Assembly: GCF_007754155.1 (NCBI RefSeq)
Contig: NZ_CP037423.1
Coordinates: forward strand, 1-64,000
DNA from: Stieleria neptunia
GTDB lineage: Bacteria > Planctomycetota > Planctomycetia > Pirellulales > Pirellulaceae
DNA: 64,000 nt
Reading direction: 5' to 3'
Made by a program: the position numbers and the translations under genes. The notes under the pieces were generated by a model. The model saw only the letters and a program-made list of their open reading frames with translations, was not told the DNA's origin and did not search any database. Position 1 is the first letter of the stretch. Each line of letters opens with the position of its first letter. Of this stretch, positions 17,459-26,994 are shown one piece after another.

Positions 17459-18034
17459 ATGAGCCAACCCAAAGTCTTGATCATCATCGGCGACGCGACC
17501 GAAACGCTCGACACGATGTATCCGTACTACCGACTGATCGAAGCCGGGTTCCAGCCGGTCGTCGCCGCGCCGGAAAAACGTCTGTATCAGATGGTGATGC
17601 ACGAGGTGAAACCGGGCTGGACGATCACCAAGGAATGGGAAGGCTACACGTTGCAAGCCGACGTGGCGTTCTCGGAAATCGATCCCGACGATTACTTGGG
17701 GATCCTGTTCAGCGGCGGACGCGCACCGGAGTACATTCGTTATGACGAAGATCTGGTGCGGGTGACCAAGCATTTCTTTGCGCACGACAAACCGATCGCC
17801 AGTGTTTGTCATGGCGTGGAGATTCCCGCCTATGCCGATTGCGTCCGCGGTCGCCGAATGGCCACGGTGGGCAAATGCAAGTTCGATCTGGAAGTCTGTG
17901 GCGGGACGTTTGTCGACGAGCCCTGTGTGGTCGACGGCAACCTGGTCAGCGGGCGAACCTTTCACGACAACGGTCACTACATCGGTCCCTGGATCGAATT
18001 GCTCCAAAAGGCTCGACAACCGGTCGACGTTTGA
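17459..18034 (+). CDS. DJ-1/PfpI family protein
   Basis: A 191-residue single-domain protein of the class I glutamine-amidotransferase-like fold. The nucleophile elbow ASVCHGVEI carries the conserved cysteine near residue 119, and the partner glutamate is expected near E15-E30 (ATETLD). LFSGGRAPEYIR precedes the elbow, as in PfpI members. Such proteins act as deglycases, proteases or chaperones; the substrate here is unknown. The ATG at 17459 gives the usual SQPKVLIIIGD start. Its stop overlaps the start of the sulfatase (TGATG), so the two are translationally coupled. Confidence 0.85.
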   Translation: MSQPKVLIIIGDATETLDTMYPYYRLIEAGFQPVVAAPEKRLYQMVMHEVKPGWTITKEWEGYTLQADVAFSEIDPDDYLGILFSGGRAPEYIRYDEDLVRVTKHFFAHDKPIASVCHGVEIPAYADCVRGRRMATVGKCKFDLEVCGGTFVDEPCVVDGNLVSGRTFHDNGHYIGPWIELLQKARQPVDV

Positions 18035-19470
18035 TGTTCTCCAACCGCCGCGTCCCCTGGATGCTGATACTGCTGGCGCAGTTCAGCTTGGTCGCCCACG
18101 GTGATGATCGCCCGAACGTGGTGATGATCATCTCGGATGATCAGACGTTTTCCGATTTCGGATTCATGGGAAATGCAGTCGTCCAAACGCCGCATTTGGA
18201 TGCGTTGGCGGCCCGATCGGCCCGGTTCCCCAACGGCTATGTCCCCTCGAGTGTCTGTCGCCCTTCGTTGGTCACGCTGCTGACCGGTTTGTACCCGCAC
18301 GAGCACGGTGTTCATTTCAACCATCCGCCGCCGGGTTTTTCAAAGCTGACCAAAACATACGATCGCGATCGGTATGAAGCGGCCAGAGAAGCCGCGGCGG
18401 TGCTGATCCGAAACGTCGACACGTTGCCCCGACTGTTGGCATCAACCGGGTACCGTTGTTTGCAGACCGGCAAATACTGGGAAGGTCATTGGAAGAACGC
18501 CGGCTTTACCGCAGGGATGACGACTTCGAAACCCGTTCCCGGAGCGCGGCACGGCAACAAACAGCTGGCCGACGGGCAATGGGTGGCGCACGGCAACGGT
18601 GATGCCGGATTGGCGATCGGCCGCGAAACGATACAGCCCATCGAAGACTTTCTAGGCGACGTCGGTTCCGATCCATTCTTCATCTGGTACGCGCCGTTCT
18701 TGCCGCACCTACCGCACGACAGTCCGAAACGGTTCTTCGATCTCTACGATGAATCGATCCCCGATCATGAACGGGCCTACTACGCCGCCTGCAGCCAATT
18801 CGATCAGACCGTGGGTGAGTTGATCGAGAGGGTCGAGAAACAATCGTCCGCTCGGAAGACTTTGTATGTGTTTGTCGTCGACAACGGTTTTCGACCGGAT
18901 CCGAAGCAACCGATGCGGGACGGGTTGGGTTACAACTACACGCATCGCAGCAAACGCTCGCCGTTTGAAGACGGATTGCGCACTCCGATTCTGTTTCATC
19001 TGTCGGGACAAACCCGAGCGGCGACCCACGAGTTGCTGTGCAGCAGCGTCGACATCGTGCCGACGGTTTTGCAGGCCTGTTCGATCGAGATCCCGGCGCC
19101 GATCAGCGGTCGCAGCCTTTGGCCGTTGGTCATGGGAAACGCGTCATCGATGAATCCGGAGCCGGTGTTTGGCGAGATCTATCCCGGCGATGCCAGCGTG
19201 TTGGGCGACCCGTCGGTAGACATCGCGTATCGTTGGATTCGTGACGGTGACGACAAACTGATCGTTCCGCACGCAAACAACGGGAAAGTTTGGGGAGGTT
19301 ACGGAGACGCGCTCCAGCTGTACGATCTTGCCGACGATCCGAACGAGCAGCACAACTTGGCAGCCGATCCGGCAGTTCAAGAAACGCTCGGCAACTTGCA
19401 AACCAAACTCGATGCGTGGTGGCGTCCGGAGCGGAGCACCGCGTCGGCAACCCCGACTGGGAAACAGTGA
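18034..19470 (+). CDS. Secreted sulfatase with CRPSL active-site motif
   Basis: A 478-residue sulfatase of the alkaline-phosphatase superfamily, hydrolysing sulfate esters of polysaccharides. A signal peptide is seen at residues 1-23 (RRVPWMLILLAQFSLVAHG). Metal-binding SDDQ (34-37), the active-site cysteine C75 in SSVCRPSLVTLLTG, and the late VVDNG motif support the call. The usual CxPSR is CRPSL here: Leu replaces the Arg used in formylglycine formation and substrate binding. It follows the DJ-1 gene with overlap and itself overlaps the DUF971 gene by four bases. Confidence 0.9.
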   Translation: MFSNRRVPWMLILLAQFSLVAHGDDRPNVVMIISDDQTFSDFGFMGNAVVQTPHLDALAARSARFPNGYVPSSVCRPSLVTLLTGLYPHEHGVHFNHPPPGFSKLTKTYDRDRYEAAREAAAVLIRNVDTLPRLLASTGYRCLQTGKYWEGHWKNAGFTAGMTTSKPVPGARHGNKQLADGQWVAHGNGDAGLAIGRETIQPIEDFLGDVGSDPFFIWYAPFLPHLPHDSPKRFFDLYDESIPDHERAYYAACSQFDQTVGELIERVEKQSSARKTLYVFVVDNGFRPDPKQPMRDGLGYNYTHRSKRSPFEDGLRTPILFHLSGQTRAATHELLCSSVDIVPTVLQACSIEIPAPISGRSLWPLVMGNASSMNPEPVFGEIYPGDASVLGDPSVDIAYRWIRDGDDKLIVPHANNGKVWGGYGDALQLYDLADDPNEQHNLAADPAVQETLGNLQTKLDAWWRPERSTASATPTGKQ

Positions 19471-19802
19471 CTTTGGATATTCTTCCCGAATCAATTGCAC
19501 GCGATGGCGAGTCCGCGATCGTGATCACGTGGACCGACGGCAAAGTCACACGGTTGACCGCCAGGCAGCTCCGCCAAGCTTGTCCGTGCGCGACGTGCCG
19601 AGAGAAAAAGCGGGCCGATGAGTCGGCCGATGAAACGCCATCGAAGTCACTGACGTTGCCGGTCTTGAAAGCCGAAGAAGCCCGCCCCTTGACGATCACG
19701 TCGATGCGACCGGTCGGTTCGTACGCCTACAATATCGCCTTCAGCGACGGGCATTCCTCGGGCCTGTTCCCGTTGACGATGCTTCACGAACTCGGGGCGT
19801 GA
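19467..19802 (+). CDS. DUF971 domain protein
   Basis: A 111-residue protein starting at a GTG that overlaps the sulfatase stop (GTGA). The DUF971/GBBH-like N-terminal domain is recognised by VITWTDGKVTRLTARQLR, the CPCATCREKK cysteine cluster and the closing YNIAFSDGHSSGLFPLTML. Three cysteines in CPCATC could hold zinc or an Fe-S cluster; the domain is found fused to Mrp/HCF101 Fe-S carriers and hydroxylases. An insert of Glu/Ser/Asp residues follows the cysteines. Confidence 0.85.
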   Translation: MTLDILPESIARDGESAIVITWTDGKVTRLTARQLRQACPCATCREKKRADESADETPSKSLTLPVLKAEEARPLTITSMRPVGSYAYNIAFSDGHSSGLFPLTMLHELGA

Positions 19803-19828
19803 GTCGGTGTCCCAGGAAGTCCTCCCGG

Positions 19829-21166
19829 CTAATCCGTTTCCGTCTCCGTTTCGGCGACCTCCGACACCGGTAGGTCGTTCTCGAACGCTTCCGCTTTGGG
19901 GATCGAATCATGGATGATCTTCAACAGCCTGGTGCGGCGCTGTTGTTCCTTGTCACTCGCCGGAACGTCGACGAGTTTTTGAAAGTGTTCGTGCAGTTCG
20001 ACGAGTGCCGACCGGTCGGTGATGAAGAGTGTGGATTCGAGATAGCTTTCGTCGCCGACGCCCTGGGTCCATCCGAATTGCCACATCAACAGTTCGTCGG
20101 CTTGCACCAACAGCTGATCGCTGATCCAACGCTCGGGTTGGTTTCGCCCGATCGCCGCGAGCAGGTCGGAGATCGGCGGAGTCGGCTTGCGACGGGTGGG
20201 AAAATGCGGAGGCGGATCCCAGACGCTGGGAAAGCGATCCTCGCCCTGTCGCTGCATCAACGTGATCGCTTCATCGATTCGCCCGTCGGTCAACAGTTGA
20301 TCGACTTGGGCGGCACGGTAGCGCGGCGGTTGGAAGAACACCGCAGCGATGGTGAAGCCGACAAACGCCAACACCGGGATCGCCCAAGTCCAGCGTTGTA
20401 GAACGCTTGGCCGGAAACGAGGCACGGCGATCGACTCGGCATGCTTTCGGATTGCGACCGCCAGCCCGATGCCCAGCAGCAGCGTCGGGATGAAACCGTA
20501 GAACGCAACGCCGAACACGTTGGAGCGGAAATCCAACAAAATCTGCTGGGTCTCGGTCAGGCGTAACCCGCCCATGATGGAGACCATCGACAGGATCTGT
20601 TGAAACAGCGCGACCACCGCGATGGCCATGCAGGGAGCCAGCACCCAACACAACGCGGCGTTCAACGAGACCCGGTATCGGACCGAGACGAATCGTGCGA
20701 ACAACAACACGCGCCAGATCGAAACGATGGACAGCAGCGTCAGATTGAAACGCAACGCCGAAATTTCGTCGGTCATCGTCTCGATCGGAATCGCGTACAA
20801 CCAGGCCAGCGGAGCCGTCATCCAATACCCCGACAAAAAGACGCGGTAGTCATCCGCGGTGCTGCCGGGGTGGGGGATTGCCGTGATCGCGTGAAAACAC
20901 CGCACGACCGCAAAAACGATGGCTGAGACAAAGATCGACGCGGCCAGTGGGGCCAACAAATCCAGCGGCTGGTGGATGAAGCTGACCGCGTCATACTCGC
21001 GGGCCAGCGCCGCGGTGGCAACCAACGCGGCGCCGAGGGCGAGCGATGCTTTGGATGCAATCACGCGTTCGATCGAACAACGTCGCCCGATCAGGAACCC
21101 GGCCACGTCGATCAGACGCATCGGTCCGACATCGATCGGTTCACTTACATCCGCCTCGTTGGTCAT
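19829..21166 (-). CDS. Polytopic membrane protein of unknown function
   Basis: A 445-residue protein with six or more hydrophobic segments between about residues 35 and 290 and a soluble C-terminal part of about 145 residues. The N-terminal region resembles Yip1-type membrane domains in layout (repeat of long helices after a short cytosolic start) but no signature is certain. The tail has ALITLMQRQGEDRFP-like and repeated acidic residues, ending EVAETETETD. The ATG at 21166 is chosen because the upstream extension to 21307 is not membrane-like. No operon partner: it is convergent with DUF971 and divergent from the DEAD-box helicase. Confidence 0.65.
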   Translation of the reverse strand: MTNEADVSEPIDVGPMRLIDVAGFLIGRRCSIERVIASKASLALGAALVATAALAREYDAVSFIHQPLDLLAPLAASIFVSAIVFAVVRCFHAITAIPHPGSTADDYRVFLSGYWMTAPLAWLYAIPIETMTDEISALRFNLTLLSIVSIWRVLLFARFVSVRYRVSLNAALCWVLAPCMAIAVVALFQQILSMVSIMGGLRLTETQQILLDFRSNVFGVAFYGFIPTLLLGIGLAVAIRKHAESIAVPRFRPSVLQRWTWAIPVLAFVGFTIAAVFFQPPRYRAAQVDQLLTDGRIDEAITLMQRQGEDRFPSVWDPPPHFPTRRKPTPPISDLLAAIGRNQPERWISDQLLVQADELLMWQFGWTQGVGDESYLESTLFITDRSALVELHEHFQKLVDVPASDKEQQRRTRLLKIIHDSIPKAEAFENDLPVSEVAETETETD

Positions 21167-21427
21167 GCGATTCGCTTCCGTTTGGCTTCGGGTGAGACGT
21201 TGGAACAGCAAGCGAATCCCCCATTGGTGAGAATGAGGACCGAATTTAACAGAAGCTAAACCGGAGGGTGTCGATCGATAACCGCGATTAGTGGTGCGAT
21301 CTATCACGTAAAGGGCGGTCAGCGGTGATTGTCGCCAATTCGCGATTTACGCTCTGCCGTTTGTCAGGGGCTTGGGATAGTCTCCTGGGAACGAAATAGC
21401 ACGAATGTTTGCCGCCTAGAAGAGATC

Positions 21428-23644
21428 ATGGGATCCGAGAACGAATTGAATTTGTCGATAGAAGACCTCCAGGTAACGGTCGAAAATGAGCCTGAACTGA
21501 TTGAAGAAGCCCTGCCCGCAGCCGCCGATGACGCCGAGGATGACACCTCAGCAGAAGCGCCCGCCCAATCGTCTGCAGCATCGCCCCACGAGCCCAGCGA
21601 AGAAGTCGCCGCCGAGCCCAATGCAGAAGCTGAGCAGCCCAATGCAGCAGAAGCCGAGCCCAGTGCAGAAGCCGAGCCCAATGCAGAAGCCGCCGTCGAT
21701 GTGGTTCCGCCGACGGTGAAGGCAGCGGTCGAGGAATCCGTCTCCGAAGCCGAAGCGGACGAGCTTGAGAGCCCGCCTCAAGACGAGAGTGAAGTCGAAG
21801 CGCCGACCGGATTCGCCGCCTTGGAACTGCGCCGCCAGGTGTTTGAAGCGGTCGTCGAGTCGGGTTATTCCGAGCCGACGTCGGTGCAGCAGCAGGTGAT
21901 TCCGCACATGTTGGCCGGCCGAGACGTGCTGGCCCAGTCGCAGACCGGATCGGGAAAAACCGCGGCGTTCGCGTTGCCGATTCTCTCCACGATCGATTCC
22001 AAGCAGCGGACGGTGCAGACGTTGGTGTTGGCGCCGACGCGAGAATTGGCGATTCAAGTCGCCGAGTCGTTCGAGAAGTACGCCGAGAATTTGAAGGGAT
22101 TCAGCGTGCTGGCGATTTACGGCGGCCAGGACTATGAGCACCAGTTTCGCGCGCTGCGTCGTGGTGTGGACGTCGTCGTCGGGACGCCTGGACGCGTGAT
22201 CGACCACATCAAACGCGGAACGCTGGACCTGAGCGAGCTGCGCTGTCTGGTGTTGGACGAGGCCGATGAGATGTTGAACATGGGTTTCTTGGAGGATGTC
22301 CAGTTCGTGCTCGACCAGACGCCCGAGAAACGTCAGGTCACGTTGTTTTCCGCGACGATGCCCGGACCGATTCGATCGATCGCGGACAAATACCTGGTCG
22401 ATCCCGCGCTGGTGACGATCGAAAAGAAACAGGTCACGGCCGAATCGATTCGACAGCGAGCGGTGATTGTTCCCCCCAAAGAAAAAGTCAACGCGCTGAC
22501 GCGGTTCTTGGAAGCCGAAGCGACCGACGGGGTGATCGTGTTCACCAAGACCAAGGACACGACCGTGCGATTGGCCGAACAGCTGATCCGCAACGGTTTC
22601 GCCGCCACCGCACTCAATGGCGACATGCCACAAACGGTGCGGGAACGAACGATCGAGCAATTGAAGGGTGGGCGTTTGGATGTGTTGGTCGCGACCGATG
22701 TGGCGGCCCGGGGGCTGGATGTCACCCGCATCAGCCACGTGTTTAATTTTGATCTGCCCCACGATGCGGAATCCTACATTCACCGCATCGGACGCACCGG
22801 GCGAGCCGGCCGCAGCGGCGAGGCGATCATCTTTCTGACGCCCGCCCAGCGACGCAAGCTGAAGTTGATCGAGCGGGCCACCAAAAAGTCCATCGAACTG
22901 GTCGATGTGCCGTCGGCGGATGCGATCAACGCCACGCGGGTGGAACGCTTCAAAGCCTCGATCACGCAGGTGATTGCGGACAAGGACCTGACGTTGTTCA
23001 AGGATCTGATCGGTCAATACGCCGAGGAGTCCGGCAAGTCGATGGAAGCGATTGCCGCGGCGCTGGCGGAAATTGCACAACACGGCCGGCCGTTCCTGTT
23101 GAAGGACCGTCCCAAGCGTGCTCGGGATGAGTACCAGGACCGCGGGGATGCCCGACGTGGCGGTGACGAGCGTGCCGGGGGCGGTGAATTCGGCAAACGG
23201 GGTCGCGTCCTCGGGCCACCGGAACCGGGCATGATGCGGTATCGAATCGAAGTCGGACGCAACGACGGTGTGGCACCGAGAAACATCGTCGGTGCGGTCG
23301 CCAATGAAGCCGGCATCGAAAGCCGGATGATCGGACCGATCAAGATCTATCCGCACTTCAGTACCATTGATCTGCCCGAAGGAATGCCCAAAGACGTCTT
23401 CCAGACGCTGCAACGGGCCTGGGTGTCAGGCAAGCAGCTGCGGATTCGCCCCGACCGGGGACCGGGCCAAGGCGATTCACCGAGTCGCTCGGGCGGATTT
23501 CGAAAAGGCGGAAAACCCGGCGGCAAGCCGGGCGGCAAGAATCGCAGCAAACCGGACGGGTTCTTCGGCGGAAAAACCGGCTCGTTTGGCGGAAAGTCGG
23601 CCGCGGGGAAGAAGAAAAAGAAAAAGAAGCACCGCAAGGATTAG
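21428..23644 (+). CDS. deaD: DEAD-box RNA helicase DeaD/CsdA-like
   Basis: RNA helicase of 738 residues for ribosome assembly or RNA turnover, often cold-induced. An acidic, Ala/Glu/Pro-rich tail (about 1-125) with imperfect EPNAEAE repeats precedes the core. The Q motif is near 150, Walker A SQTGSGKT (171-178), PTRELA (203-208), DEAD (277-280), SAT and HRIGRTGRAGR. After a linker a DbpA-type RNA-binding domain (about 600-675, RIEVGRNDGVAPRNIVGAV) is followed by a Gly/Lys tail ending in a run of lysines. An AGAAGAG stretch precedes the ATG at 21428; a start at 21329 is possible but less likely. Confidence 0.94.
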   Translation: MGSENELNLSIEDLQVTVENEPELIEEALPAAADDAEDDTSAEAPAQSSAASPHEPSEEVAAEPNAEAEQPNAAEAEPSAEAEPNAEAAVDVVPPTVKAAVEESVSEAEADELESPPQDESEVEAPTGFAALELRRQVFEAVVESGYSEPTSVQQQVIPHMLAGRDVLAQSQTGSGKTAAFALPILSTIDSKQRTVQTLVLAPTRELAIQVAESFEKYAENLKGFSVLAIYGGQDYEHQFRALRRGVDVVVGTPGRVIDHIKRGTLDLSELRCLVLDEADEMLNMGFLEDVQFVLDQTPEKRQVTLFSATMPGPIRSIADKYLVDPALVTIEKKQVTAESIRQRAVIVPPKEKVNALTRFLEAEATDGVIVFTKTKDTTVRLAEQLIRNGFAATALNGDMPQTVRERTIEQLKGGRLDVLVATDVAARGLDVTRISHVFNFDLPHDAESYIHRIGRTGRAGRSGEAIIFLTPAQRRKLKLIERATKKSIELVDVPSADAINATRVERFKASITQVIADKDLTLFKDLIGQYAEESGKSMEAIAAALAEIAQHGRPFLLKDRPKRARDEYQDRGDARRGGDERAGGGEFGKRGRVLGPPEPGMMRYRIEVGRNDGVAPRNIVGAVANEAGIESRMIGPIKIYPHFSTIDLPEGMPKDVFQTLQRAWVSGKQLRIRPDRGPGQGDSPSRSGGFRKGGKPGGKPGGKNRSKPDGFFGGKTGSFGGKSAAGKKKKKKKHRKD

Positions 23645-23916
23645 TGCTTCCGAAGCGGTCCATTGGGTTGCTAGCTAGCCGAAACTGGGCATTTTGAACA
23701 GGCCACGACGCAAAAACCTCGTCCGGCGGGGTGACTCTGCGGCCCGCGAGCGGAATTTACGGTAGTTTTTCGCCTTTAATACCCCATCAGGGGGTGCAGA
23801 TTCGTTGACGACGTGGATAGATTGGCTGACGTGGATTTCGACGTGAGCCCAGAGGTAGCCGTCGGCCTCGCACCCGTGATCCAAATCCAACTGATCTTTG
23901 AAAAGAAAGCTTCGAG

Positions 23917-24696
23917 ATGTGCTTATTGGCCGTTCAGTATCAATTGGTCCCAGAGAGTCCTATCCTGGTCGCAGCGAATCGCGAAGAGTACTTTGACCGG
24001 CCGAGTTTGACGCCGTCAATACAGTCGGGAAAGCCTCGCGTTTTATGCGGTGTGGATCAGAAAGCCGGTGGGACCTGGCTTGGTGTCAATCAAAATGGGT
24101 TGTTCGTCGGAATTTGTAACCGGGCGACGGCGATGCCGCTGTTCGGGCAACGCTCCCGCGGATCACTTGCGATGGACCTGCTTCGATGCACGAGCTCGGC
24201 TCGGGCACTCGACAAAGCGCTCGCCGAACTCGGTGAAACGCAATACGAAGGTTGTAACCTGATCATCGCCGATGCAAAAGCTGGCTACGCGATTCATTCG
24301 GACCAGCATCAGCAGGTCGTCGAGATGGAACCCGGGCTGAACATCATCGGTGCCCACAATCTGAACGACCCCGATGACGAGCGGGTTCGGATGGCGCGAC
24401 GGCTGTTGACGCTCCAGACGTTGGATTCGCCGGTCAAGTTTTTGGCCGTCGCCAGTCGCGTGTTCGCCCGCGCACCGGTCGGACCGGGCCGACCGAGCAT
24501 GGTGATTCGGAACCAGGATTACGGAACCGTCAGCAGTTCCTTGATCGCACTCGGGGTCAAACCACGCGATGCGATCTATCAGTTCAGCAACGGTGCTCCG
24601 GATCAAACCAAGTACGAAGACTGCTCGCCGATGCTCCGTGATATCCTCAGCCGGGGACTTCGCGAAGCGCGGACCAAGGCCAAGGTCGGGGCGTAA
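23917..24696 (+). CDS. NRDE (TANGO2-like) family protein
   Basis: A 259-residue protein of the NRDE family, named for the Asn-Arg-Asp/Glu-Glu motif seen here as AANREEYFDRP near residue 20. It begins MCLL, placing a cysteine at position 2 as in N-terminal nucleophile hydrolases of this family. GGTWLGVNQNGLF and the closing SSSLIAL block are also typical. Eukaryotic TANGO2 is linked to lipid and haem handling; the bacterial role is unknown. The 272-bp gap before it shows no gene. Confidence 0.85.
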   Translation: MCLLAVQYQLVPESPILVAANREEYFDRPSLTPSIQSGKPRVLCGVDQKAGGTWLGVNQNGLFVGICNRATAMPLFGQRSRGSLAMDLLRCTSSARALDKALAELGETQYEGCNLIIADAKAGYAIHSDQHQQVVEMEPGLNIIGAHNLNDPDDERVRMARRLLTLQTLDSPVKFLAVASRVFARAPVGPGRPSMVIRNQDYGTVSSSLIALGVKPRDAIYQFSNGAPDQTKYEDCSPMLRDILSRGLREARTKAKVGA

Positions 24697-24753
24697 AAAC
24701 TTCTCTATCAGCGCTCGGCGGTGATCCCTAGACTGCCCTGACGTCCCATGCAG

Positions 24754-24775
24754 AAACCGCAACGGATGCGGTTTT
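24754..24775 (+). terminator. Weak terminator hairpin after NRDE gene
   Basis: AAACCGCA acgg ATGCGGTTTT forms an 8-bp stem and ends in four T. It lies between the NRDE gene and the metallopeptidase gene. Confidence 0.4.
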
Positions 24776-24818
24776 GAAAGCATGAGGTCTCGGAATCTCG
24801 CAAGCGGAGTGCCACGGC

Positions 24819-26057
24819 ATGGAAGCCGTTCGACGATGGAGTGTGTTGCGGTCGATCATGGTCGCGGCGGTCGTGATTCTCGCGAGCCAGCAGGCAGTCG
24901 CCCAGAACAAGCGGACGCAGAATTTTCTGGTCCACGCGGACACCCAAGAGCTGGCTGACGCGGTCGCGCACCACGCGGAGAAATTTCGTCACGAGTTGGC
25001 GATGTATTGGCTCGGCAAACCGCTACGGCCTTGGACGACACCCTGTCCGATCGAAGTGGTTTCCGGACCGCATTTGGCCGCCCAAGGGGCCACCACCTAT
25101 ACTCGCTCACCGGTCGGCGATTTTCAGATGCGGGTGATCGGTTCACGTGAACGCATTCTTGATAGTGTCTTGCCGCACGAAGTCACACACACGGTCATGG
25201 CGACGCACTTCGGCCGTCCCTTGCCGCGCTGGGCCGACGAAGGCATCTGCACGACGGTGGAACATTCGGCAGAACGCAACAAACATGAAGTGAAGTTGCG
25301 AGAGTACTTGAGCAACCGTCGCGGCATTCCGATGAACGATTTGTTTCGTTTGACCGAGTATCCCAGCGACATGTTGCCGATGTACGCGCAAGGCTATTCG
25401 GTTTGCCGGTTCCTGATCGAACAATCCGGTCCGCGTCAGTTCATCGCGTTTTTAGAAGGCTACATGGACAGTTCGTCCTGGACCGCCAACGTGCAGGCTC
25501 ATTACGGATACGATTCGCTGAAGCAGCTGCAAGACCGCTGGCTGGCTTGGGTGGCCCAGGGCAGTGGACCGGTCGAATCCTTCGTGTCCGCCCGTGGCCA
25601 GGCATCGGCTTCGACCGCTTCGTCCAGGACCCCACGGTCGCTCACCCGCCCACAGGTCTCCACCAGCCCAGCTCCCACCCGCCCAGCGCTCCGCACCGGA
25701 TCAACCGGCACTGCTCCGCCCGACCATTTGGCCGGCGGGGGTCGTTTGGCGTTGACGGGACCGGCGGGGACATCCGTCCTCGGGTCATCCGTGTCAGGGC
25801 CCTCGGATGCGTCGACCAGCTGGTACCAGCGGCGTATCGAACAAACGGCGCTCGGCCAGATTGCAAGTGCCGGGGCTCGGCAGCCGGCTTCCCAGGCTTC
25901 AAACCCGGTTGCGGCTGAACCGACACCCCGTCCGTTGGGCCCCCCGTCGGTACTCAACAGCGGGCGTTATTCCGTGTCCCAGCCCCAGGACGAGTTGAGC
26001 TACGGCTCGGCGGTGCCGACGGGTACCTCGGCCCGATCCAGTCGGATGTACCGCTGA
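24819..26057 (+). CDS. Secreted HExxH metallopeptidase-like protein
   Basis: A 412-residue protein with a signal peptide (residues 1-28, ending QQAVAQ). The zinc site is HEVTH (120-124), and WADEG (138-142) supplies the third ligand E141, the gluzincin pattern of peptidase-MA-like proteins. The catalytic part ends near residue 245 (QDRWLAWV). The remaining 165 residues are rich in Ser, Thr, Pro and Ala with few predicted structures, like a flexible wall-spanning or linker tail. Substrate unknown. Confidence 0.8.
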   Translation: MEAVRRWSVLRSIMVAAVVILASQQAVAQNKRTQNFLVHADTQELADAVAHHAEKFRHELAMYWLGKPLRPWTTPCPIEVVSGPHLAAQGATTYTRSPVGDFQMRVIGSRERILDSVLPHEVTHTVMATHFGRPLPRWADEGICTTVEHSAERNKHEVKLREYLSNRRGIPMNDLFRLTEYPSDMLPMYAQGYSVCRFLIEQSGPRQFIAFLEGYMDSSSWTANVQAHYGYDSLKQLQDRWLAWVAQGSGPVESFVSARGQASASTASSRTPRSLTRPQVSTSPAPTRPALRTGSTGTAPPDHLAGGGRLALTGPAGTSVLGSSVSGPSDASTSWYQRRIEQTALGQIASAGARQPASQASNPVAAEPTPRPLGPPSVLNSGRYSVSQPQDELSYGSAVPTGTSARSSRMYR

Positions 26058-26280
26058 GACTGGACTTTTCACGCTCAAGATCGCATCATTCGCTGATGAA
26101 ATCTTGCCTGTTTGCACGCCGAGGCACCCAGCAGACCCTGCCGGATGCCGGTTGAAGTGTTAAATTTGCAGCTCCGGCCCAGATCGACGGTGAGACTACC
26201 GCGAAAGCGAGTATTCTGCTATTTTCCGGGATTCAAGGACTGCATCCGCCCGTTTCCTTTTTCTCCAAACCATAAACACG

Positions 26281-26379
26281 ATGGCAAAGCCGCACCACAA
26301 ACTGAAAAAGGCCAATCACGGCCGACGTCCTGCAAGCGCCAAGGCTCGCAAAGCGAAACGCAAGAAGATCAAGACCTGA
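26281..26379 (+). CDS. Very small basic protein (32 aa)
   Basis: MAKPHHKLKKANHGRRPASA followed by KARKAKRKKIKT, a stop, and a 36-base gap to fabZ. About half the residues are Lys, Arg or His, and codon use matches the neighbours. The composition and the NHGRRP segment recall small ribosome-associated proteins such as bTHX, but the similarity is loose. It is too small for routine gene callers. Upstream 26058-26280 has no other feature. Confidence 0.6.
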   Translation: MAKPHHKLKKANHGRRPASAKARKAKRKKIKT

Positions 26380-26415
26380 GATTGCTCGGGGCTCTGAAAC
26401 TCAGAGGCGGTTGCT

Positions 26416-26952
26416 GTGCCAAAAAACGATTTTATTGTTGATCTCTCCCTGCTCCGCGGAAGCGAGCTGGTCGCCGATCTCGACGCGATCCGCAGTTACA
26501 ATCCGCAGCGGCATGAAATGGAGCATCTGACCGGGATCCTGTACGAGGATGTCGAGACGCTCACGTGCGCCGGTTACAAAGACGTCAGGCACGACGAATT
26601 TTGGGTCCGAGGGCACATGCCCGGAATGCCCGTGATGCCCGGCGTGATCCAATTGGAAGCGGTCGCACAGCTGTCGAGTTTTTTCGCCCAGAAACATGAT
26701 CTGTTGGGCGCGGAAATGTTGGGCTTCGGCGGAGTCGATAACGCCAGGTTCCGAGACGTCGTCGTGCCCGGCGATCGGTTGATCTTGATGATCCGATTGA
26801 GCAAAGCCCGTCGCGGTCGGATGATCGTGGCGGATTTCCAAGGCGTCGTCGGTGAAAAATTGGTCATCGATGGAGTGATTCGAGGGATCCCGCTGCCCGT
26901 CCAAGCGGTCAAGAATCATCTGGCCACGCGGGCCGCCCAAAACGTGGTTTGA
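26416..26952 (+). CDS. fabZ: 3-hydroxyacyl-ACP dehydratase FabZ-like
   Basis: Hot-dog-fold dehydratase of fatty acid elongation, 178 residues. The active-site helix is GHMPGMPVMPGVIQLEA, with catalytic His67 and Glu81 in the HxPxxPG...E pattern. The following GFGGVDNARFRDVVVPGD block is also diagnostic. It starts at GTG (26416), preceded by AGAGG at a good distance. The chain is slightly longer than E. coli FabZ at its N-terminus, where a stretch with YNPQRHEMEHL may replace the usual start. FabA-type is an alternative, but length and motif favour FabZ. Confidence 0.9.
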   Translation: MPKNDFIVDLSLLRGSELVADLDAIRSYNPQRHEMEHLTGILYEDVETLTCAGYKDVRHDEFWVRGHMPGMPVMPGVIQLEAVAQLSSFFAQKHDLLGAEMLGFGGVDNARFRDVVVPGDRLILMIRLSKARRGRMIVADFQGVVGEKLVIDGVIRGIPLPVQAVKNHLATRAAQNVV

Positions 26953-26994
26953 ATTCGCCCCCTGTCACCCGCAGCGCGCCAGCCCGCGTTCCCG

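Noticed and set aside
21548..23413. 621-residue open frame on the minus strand
   Set aside because: Entirely antisense to the DEAD-box helicase; the protein is His/Arg/Gln-rich as expected from reversed codons.
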